NCBI GenBank assembly: GCA_015227615.1
Contig: JAALGZ010000006.1
Span: 248,001 to 312,000 of the forward strand
Direction of reading: 5' to 3'
Length of the DNA: 64,000 bases
From: Labyrinthula sp. Ha
Lineage: Eukaryota > Sar > Bigyra > Labyrinthulida > Labyrinthulaceae
The number at the start of each line of letters is the position of its first letter. The first letter of the stretch is position 1. Below, piece after piece: positions 57,990 through 64,000 of this stretch. The translations under genes were made by a program, and so were the position numbers. The notes beneath the pieces are model-generated. The model was not told the DNA's origin. It worked only from the letters and a program-made list of their open reading frames with translations, and did no database searches.

Positions 57990-59690
57990 CTTTATACACA
58001 TTAATTTAACAGCTGAAAGGCCCTTCTGTTCTACCTAAAGAGAGCTTTCGGCTAGGAAAGTAGCCCTGCAGCTTGATATACTTCAAACGCACCAGCTTTT
58101 CATTCATCATCCCAGTTTGACTCGAAAGTTTTGCATCCTAACTTCGAAGTGGCAATATTAAGCATGCTCAGCCCCTTTATCTTGCTTAGAATAGGTAGTC
58201 TCGCCACATACTCTTCCACTCGAAGTTTTTTCTTATCTGTAGGGCAATATTTCTCACATTGTAGAGTTTTGTAATATTGTTCTTCATAACAAGGAACATT
58301 TTTTACTTCAAAAAGGCTCCTGCGACATTAGCGGCATCTAAGTTGATAGTTGTTGTAGCTGTTCTTATCTTTCAATGTATAAAAAGAAACCTTCTCCTGA
58401 TGAAAACTATCTTCTACATTTTGCAAGATGAATAAACGATGAATTAGGTTGCAATAAGAAATAGTTATGTTTGTACTTATCTTTAAGGGCTCACAGTTAA
58501 TACGATCAAGTATTGAAATATACTAAGTTGGTGCTGTTTAGTTATGATAAAACATATGGAAAATTCTTCCACAGCTGGAAGTGATTTTGTTTCTGTGTAT
58601 GACTGCGATAATAAGAAATATATATTGGAGTGAAAATTTTAGCTGATATCCCTCTATTTGATAGTATTCCAAAGCAGGTACATAAAACCCAACTTCTGCC
58701 CGAGTTACGCTCATTCAAGTACCCTGTTTGATTAAGCACTTGACGTTGCTCATCTTTTTACCTTCCAAAGCTTAAGCTAAGCATTTTCTGTTAATTGTGA
58801 GACCAGGCGAAAAATAAGTTCTATCAAGATTATGAAGGTGTGCCAATTCAAGCGTTGAACTTGCGAAGGATATGAATGAATCAGGTTGGCTTGATGTTAT
58901 GCATGCTTCCATTGAATAGTTTCAGTTCTTTCACACCATCTTTCCATATCAAAGCTTTAACAGCATTTGTTACTTCCCGCCCCTCAAATTTGTCCAAAAT
59001 ACCTAAACCTTCTTCAAGAAACTGGGTTAGAATCTGTCAGAAAACTTCTAGTAGCGTTCTATTTTCTTTTCGTATAATTCGAGCAAACAAACTCTGAGAA
59101 TACCCTGTAGTATTTAAATCAAACTGATATAGTTTGAGGTTCTCATAAGTGAAGTTATATTCAAATTCAGAACTATAATTATTAGCGCAGCAATCCGTAT
59201 TTAAATATTGAAATATAGTGGGGTCAGATGTATTTAGATTAAATAATACAACAGGTTTTATCTTTTCCTGCATGAATACTTCGGGACAGATGAACTCTGC
59301 CACCGAGTAAATGAAGTCCTCGCATACATCAGAAATCATAGTTAGTATGCCATTTCTTCGCTCAGACCCATAGTTTGATTTCAATCCAAGCTGTGTGCAA
59401 TACTGCTGTGAAATACAAATCGTGCACATAATCTTTTTTTGTCGTGTATTTAGTGCTGGTATGGAATGAAGAATGTTTCTCACCTACACTCAAACTCAAA
59501 ATCCACCTTCCATTGTAAGAACACCTCAACACTTTCAACATAATTTAAGAGAATTCGAAGAAGGAAGTATATTACGTCTACCAGTTAACTTATTCAAGAA
59601 GTTCCTAATCCGGGATCTTGCAGTAGCTTCCACAATAGTTCTGTCTGACCGAAGCGATTAAGTAGTTGCACTATAGAAATACCATGTTGA
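57990..59690 (-). pseudogene. Decayed tandem copy of the ankyrin/Cys-cluster gene
   Basis: Read on the minus strand, this region matches the intact gene at 60774-62921 block by block, in the same order. The blocks are an N-terminal ankyrin part (about 59690-59480), the ERR-x-x-IL...EDFIY...FNLNT segment (59483-59060), the K-x-L-K/E-L-F...I-x-P segment (about 59030-58880), the LIKQGT...EYYQ segment (about 58740-58560), the Cys-cluster CR-x-CRR...C...C (58380-58200), and the end FEVYQAAGL (about 58070). Many frame changes and stops break it, and identity to the live copy is only moderate, so the duplication is old. The longest surviving frame is 148 codons (59037-59483). Confidence 0.88.
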
Positions 59691-60773
59691 CTCTTTGCTT
59701 TCAAAGTTTACTTAGCTATTCTTTTATTTTGATTAATCTCTAGACATACATATATAATATTTTCCTGTAAGTATTCAGTTTTTTTATTTTGTGAACCAAA
59801 ATGTTGAGAATGTTTCTCTGAAAATCTGGTGTCCTTGTCACCAGGGAAAGCAGTGAAAACTTATGTTTCTTCTCTTTTATTCGAGAAAAATATCACTTAA
59901 TAACCTGAGATATATCTTCAATCCTTTCTTTTCGCAAATTTCTCTTTAACCAATATATTAAATCTCCTATTGTTTATCTTAAATATCTTATTCTTGCTTA
60001 AACAAAATAACAGAGGATGGTAAAATGTACTCTTTGGACATTCTAGATAAAACTGCGGAAAAAGAAAGAATTAAAAAAGAGAATTGCCTAGTGTAGAGGG
60101 AGATGGGCGTCAGCACTCGTATTAGTATTTTTTTTAGGGAAATTGATTATTTGAAGAATGGTTAGTTTATTTATTTATTTGGTAGATAAAGTGATGACGT
60201 GGAATGAGGGAAATGCAAGATGAAATATAACGATTAACGGAAGGTAACGTTAACAGAAATAGTGTACTAACGATAAAATAGGAAGGTAGTAATAAGGAGG
60301 AGAGAGAGACTACGGCAAATAATTAGCTGTAGATTGGGGTCCAGTAAAGAATAGATGGTTAACTATTAAACAGACACTATTTAGCAAAAAACTATGTAAA
60401 AAAAGAGTTAGTATCGCCTTTTTCCTGAAGAATTTTAAACGAAATTTGAAGTAAGATAACAATTCGAGTAGAAGAATTACAGCAGCCTAAATTAATAAAA
60501 GAAATACAGAAAAATACCTATTAAGCACTCTATACTAGTTGCAATATCGATGATTTACTGATCTGCTTAACCAAATTCGACGTTATGTAGTTTTTTCGGC
60601 CTAGTAGAAGAAAATGTAAAGGTGTTTTGGAAAAACAAACTATTTCGTTTACTAGTTTAGGAAGAATGGCTGACGAGAAACGTAACGAGTAACAAAGTTT
60701 AGTCAGAAGATTGTAAGAGCGAAAATAAATTATCTTATATGGTAAGGATAAACCAAAGCTGATGCATCAATAT
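59691..60773. other. Intergenic region, no gene seen
   Basis: This is about 1.1 kb between the live ankyrin-like gene (3' side) and its pseudogene copy. It is AT-rich and stop-dense. No repeat clearly marks a duplication boundary. Confidence 0.45.
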
Positions 60774-62921
60774 TTAAATAGCAAAATCAAATACCTGCAT
60801 CTCGTTTGGTATAACATTTTCCAGCATATTCCTTGAAAAGTTTGTCAAACCAGCAGCTTGGTAAATGTCGAAAGCAGAAGAAGTTGATCCATAATCATAC
60901 TCTGAATCAATAACTTCTTTTCCAGGTGAAGATTTTAAGTATAGAAGCTTATTCATCACCCTCACTTTTGTGTTTAGATTTGTTTTTTCACTGTATTCAA
61001 CAAGATTAATATATCTACTTTTTCCACTCAAGAATAAACAGTGTTCACAATATAAAGATCTACAATTTGGATGTTCACAGACAAGTACTTTTTCTTCAAT
61101 AGGAATTCTTCTTCGACATAAACGACAACAAAATGAATAATCATGAAAACTATGAGTATCTCGAAATGTATTCAACCAGGATTTTTTCTTTAGATTAAAC
61201 CCTTGTTCTACATTTTTTGTTATAAGCAAACGATGTGGAGATTTAGAGCAGCAGGGTAATGATCTTATTTTTAGAGTAGATAATTTTGAGTCACTGTTGT
61301 CCAAAATCAAATTAAAAAAAGACGAATTCCAAGATCTGACTGCAGAGAATGCTAAAGATAAATTTCCATAGTTGTTATAAGAAATCATTTCCATTTTATT
61401 TTCAACAGTATTAAATAAGTGATCTAGTAAAAGAAGATCATAACTGCTTTGATAATAATCAGATTGATAATGATATAGAGCAGAAATCTGAAAGTTATCA
61501 GTTTCTAAATTTATGGAAAGTTTTGATCCTTTTCTCAGAAGATACTTAACATTTTGAAAACTTCTACTGCTCAGAGCTTCATCTAAATCTTTTTTTTTAA
61601 TGATTGAATCTGGAGTATAAAATTTTGATTTGAGGTAATCAAAACAAGCAAAATCAAGTGGTGAACTTCCAAGAGATATATGGTTAAACCAATTCGGTTC
61701 GATATGTTTAATACTTTTATCAAATAATTTTAACACATTTTTTCCATGCCGAGATATTATAAATTCTACTGTGTTTGTTTTTTTATCTTCGATAAATATA
61801 TCCCAAATACTTAAATCAGATTGAACAACAAGGTCAAACATACACCAAACTTCTTCTATTCTATTAGAATCTATCCTGTCAATAAAAAATCCGAACAAAT
61901 TCATTCCATAATAAGTTGTTTCTTGAGAATTAAACTGATCCAAACTTAAAATCTCTCTTACGAAATCATATTTGGATTCAAAACATATTGTTGATTCACA
62001 ACAACTGGTTACAAGACAATGAAAAATAGCAGAATCAACTGTATTTAAATCAAATAATGACAATAAACCGATAGATTTCAAATGAAGAAATAATTTCATA
62101 CACGTGAAAAATGCACATGCATAAACAAAATCTTCATCAGCATCAGTTCTTGCTGTGAGCAGTTCATTTCTCTCTTCAGTTGTTATATTTTTCAACTTAT
62201 TTAGAATACTATCAAAGATACGTATTAATTTATCTTCACGTTCTGCCTCTGCTCCATGAGAATTTAAGTATGGGATTAGGTGAAAAACAGTTAGTTCTTG
62301 GTCTCCAAAAACAAAATCTACATCTACTTCGTAACTCAAGAGAACTTCAACAATATTAACACGTTCAAATAAGAAACCAAGTACTAGAGGTGAATATTTT
62401 TCTTGTACTTGTTGATTTAAACCTTGATGATCAAACTCAGGATGATTCAATACTTTTTCGAGCAACTCCGATTCTCCCAGAAAACTCAAGATATGCACCA
62501 CAGACACTCCAAGGGAAGTTTCTTGATTCAACACTTTTTTGGCTAACATGTTTTTTGCATACTCATTTTGATATAATAAATTAATAATTTGCTTAGCAAC
62601 AAGTATTTTTCTTGCTTCCAGAGCGATGTGTAAAATGTTTCGTTTGTATTCATCTGACCTAATACGAAAATACCTCGGAGAGAGTTTAACTTGCTTCCCC
62701 TCTTCGATTTTGGGGATAAAAGGTTCAAGAGAAGGGGGAATTGGTTCTTCTGACTCAGTAAGTATGAGTTCCATGAATCTACGTCGGTGCGAGTGAATTG
62801 TATACCACATTTGGTGACCTTGCTGGGTAAAACTTGGTGCTAAATAGAAATTGTATGTACTGTCCTCTTTGGACAGTGTTGGAACAAAGCCCAACATTTT
62901 GGGCACTGATTGGAACTGCAT
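60774..62921 (-). CDS. Ankyrin-like repeat protein with C-terminal Cys-rich zinc-binding-like domain, 715 aa
   Basis: This is a single long minus-strand exon, ATG to TAA. The N-terminal 40-60 residues are unassigned. From about 90 to 230, weak ankyrin-type repeats can be seen (NILHIALEARKILVAKQIINLL; VHILSFLGESELLEKVLNHP; PLVLGFLFERVNIVEVLL), and more divergent ones run to about 560. A Cys cluster follows at about 598-628 (C-C-x2-C ... C-x4-C-x4-C-x2-C), which looks like a RING/PHD-like or other zinc-binding module. The C-terminal 85 residues are polar. Ankyrin repeats mediate protein binding, so a scaffold or ubiquitin-related role is possible but unproven. The neighbouring dead copy at 57990-59690 shows a past tandem duplication. 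Confidence 0.8.
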   Translation of the reverse strand: MQFQSVPKMLGFVPTLSKEDSTYNFYLAPSFTQQGHQMWYTIHSHRRRFMELILTESEEPIPPSLEPFIPKIEEGKQVKLSPRYFRIRSDEYKRNILHIALEARKILVAKQIINLLYQNEYAKNMLAKKVLNQETSLGVSVVHILSFLGESELLEKVLNHPEFDHQGLNQQVQEKYSPLVLGFLFERVNIVEVLLSYEVDVDFVFGDQELTVFHLIPYLNSHGAEAEREDKLIRIFDSILNKLKNITTEERNELLTARTDADEDFVYACAFFTCMKLFLHLKSIGLLSLFDLNTVDSAIFHCLVTSCCESTICFESKYDFVREILSLDQFNSQETTYYGMNLFGFFIDRIDSNRIEEVWCMFDLVVQSDLSIWDIFIEDKKTNTVEFIISRHGKNVLKLFDKSIKHIEPNWFNHISLGSSPLDFACFDYLKSKFYTPDSIIKKKDLDEALSSRSFQNVKYLLRKGSKLSINLETDNFQISALYHYQSDYYQSSYDLLLLDHLFNTVENKMEMISYNNYGNLSLAFSAVRSWNSSFFNLILDNSDSKLSTLKIRSLPCCSKSPHRLLITKNVEQGFNLKKKSWLNTFRDTHSFHDYSFCCRLCRRRIPIEEKVLVCEHPNCRSLYCEHCLFLSGKSRYINLVEYSEKTNLNTKVRVMNKLLYLKSSPGKEVIDSEYDYGSTSSAFDIYQAAGLTNFSRNMLENVIPNEMQVFDFAI

Positions 62922-64000
62922 GGCACCAAATTTTACAGAAGGCCTAGATTACGCGACCCAGTGCGCACATATATTGCTTGTTAACTCTTTCACCTTAAAT
63001 GTTTCCAAACTTAAGCAACTCATCATCTTACTCTAGGAAATAATAATCGTCAAACATTTATTTGTCCAGGAATTACACATAAATGGATACAAAATCCTGA
63101 AAGAAATGGTGAGTGGCAGCTGCGGCCAAGGCAACTGGTTTTTCTTAAAACTGCCTCCTACCCTTGTTGGCTTAGTGACCTACTTGTTTGAAGAGCCTGC
63201 TTGTAAACTTTCCAAGGCGAAAAGTGTTAGCTAAAGGATCCTGAAAGTTGTTCTGAAATTCCCAGGAAAAAAAGTTTGTTAGGGTTTACAGTCACCATCT
63301 CCATGTCGGACATGGAACAAATGCGCCCAAGGAGTACCTCCAGGTACTAAAAAAGACAAAGTGAGGGATAGATTGAAGCAAGATTTTAACTTTAAGTGGC
63401 GGCTGTAATGCTCAGGTGAGTAGAGAAGGCTTGAATCCAGATGGCAAGCTATGCTACTCCAGCAGAAACAATGCGTATGGAAAGGTCTTAAAGGAGTAGT
63501 TAAGAGTTAAAGGCTTATATATCGTTAACAAGCAATGCACTAATAGAAAGAAGGGCTTAAAAAGGCCCACTACGCTTCATATCAGGTAAGATAAAAAAGA
63601 TGTAGGGGCTCTTCTTCTTTTTTACTAAGAAACCACAAATATTTGCCTCTCCAGAGTAAGAAGAAACAATAGTACCTCGATTTAGCAGAACAGATTCTTA
63701 CCACTTAGATATAAAACTCAATTTTAAAATCATTTAAAACATCGCAAAATAGCTGGAAGGCAAGAAACATGCAACTGGTTCAAACATACAGTAGCTGAAG
63801 CTCAACAGTTTCCCTCGATCAGAACATCTAGGAAAGCCTACAAACTACCCAAATTCAATGAGCAAAGAGAAAAAAAGTATGCCCGGGAAATTCGAGATGA
63901 GGGTAATAACACAGTAGACGCCTTTTAACCATCGAACCTACTTACTGACTTTATAGAGAAACAACAGCTCCTGCCTATGCCCAAAATGCAGTTTAGTGGA
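62922..64000. other. Window end, less AT-rich noncoding or decayed DNA
   Basis: The last kilobase is visibly less AT-rich than other intergenic parts and holds protein-like fragments in several frames (for example near 63860-63990), with many stops. It includes a perfect palindrome CCATGTC-G-GACATGG (63301-63315). It may be an old mobile element or gene remnant, but I cannot assign it. Confidence 0.3.
63301..63315. repeat. Palindrome CCATGTC-G-GACATGG
   Basis: This is a perfect 7-bp inverted repeat with a single central base, 380 nt upstream of the ankyrin-like gene start. It could be a protein-binding site or chance. Confidence 0.35.

Noticed and set aside
63860-63990. Possible LINE linker region (RDEGNNTV-like residues)
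   Set aside because: Only one short resemblance occurs, with nothing flanking it that fits an endonuclease or reverse transcriptase.

Overview
The window looks like nuclear DNA of a unicellular eukaryote. It is AT-rich, roughly two-thirds A+T by eye. It has intact single-copy eukaryotic genes on both strands, uses all three standard stop codons, and shows no operons, rRNA or recognisable tRNA genes. Most genes have no intron. Three do (kinesin, NDUFS7 and a UQCC5/SMIM4-like gene), and their introns are only 27-30 nt long with GT...AG ends, near the lower size limit known for spliceosomal introns. A monodehydroascorbate reductase, an RMT2-type arginine methyltransferase and a type I IPP isomerase would suit an alga or a relative of algae, but I cannot name the lineage.

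Genes lie in short islands separated by gene-poor AT-rich deserts. (1) 1.3-2.2 kb: one unrecognised gene. (2) 14.2-17.1 kb: a bZIP-like regulator facing monodehydroascorbate reductase. (3) 27.4-30.6 kb: a PABP-like three-RRM protein facing IPP isomerase, then complex I subunit NDUFS7. (4) 33.3-36.3 kb: a kinesin facing a basic, probably nuclear, protein. (5) 42.7-45.3 kb: aspartoacylase facing a PH/coiled-coil protein, then a membrane RING protein divergent from a 64-residue UQCC5-like complex III assembly factor. (6) 54.3-57.4 kb: RMT2 facing an unrecognised protein, then a membrane SDR. (7) 60.8-62.9 kb: an ankyrin-like protein with a C-terminal Cys cluster, next to a decayed copy of itself at 58.0-59.7 kb.

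The deserts hold decayed material: an aldo-keto reductase pseudogene (46.4-47.25 kb), a LINE-type reverse transcriptase relic (about 23.3-24.0 kb), a probable Ty1/copia relic (about 47.5-47.9 kb), and several long stop-poor frames I could not assign. Microsatellites and small AT-rich palindromes also occur.

The genes do not form one pathway. Two mitochondrial respiratory genes (NDUFS7, UQCC5-like), redox and isoprenoid metabolism, RNA binding and cytoskeleton are mixed as in ordinary housekeeping DNA. Five neighbouring pairs are convergent, two of them with only 1 and 5 nt between stop codons. Several start regions carry GGCCAT-type dyads that may be a shared promoter element. I saw no evidence for a wholly new multi-gene system. 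The best leads are the tiny introns, the hidden UQCC5-like gene, the tandem live/dead ankyrin pair, the bZIP lacking its invariant Asn, and the promoter dyads.
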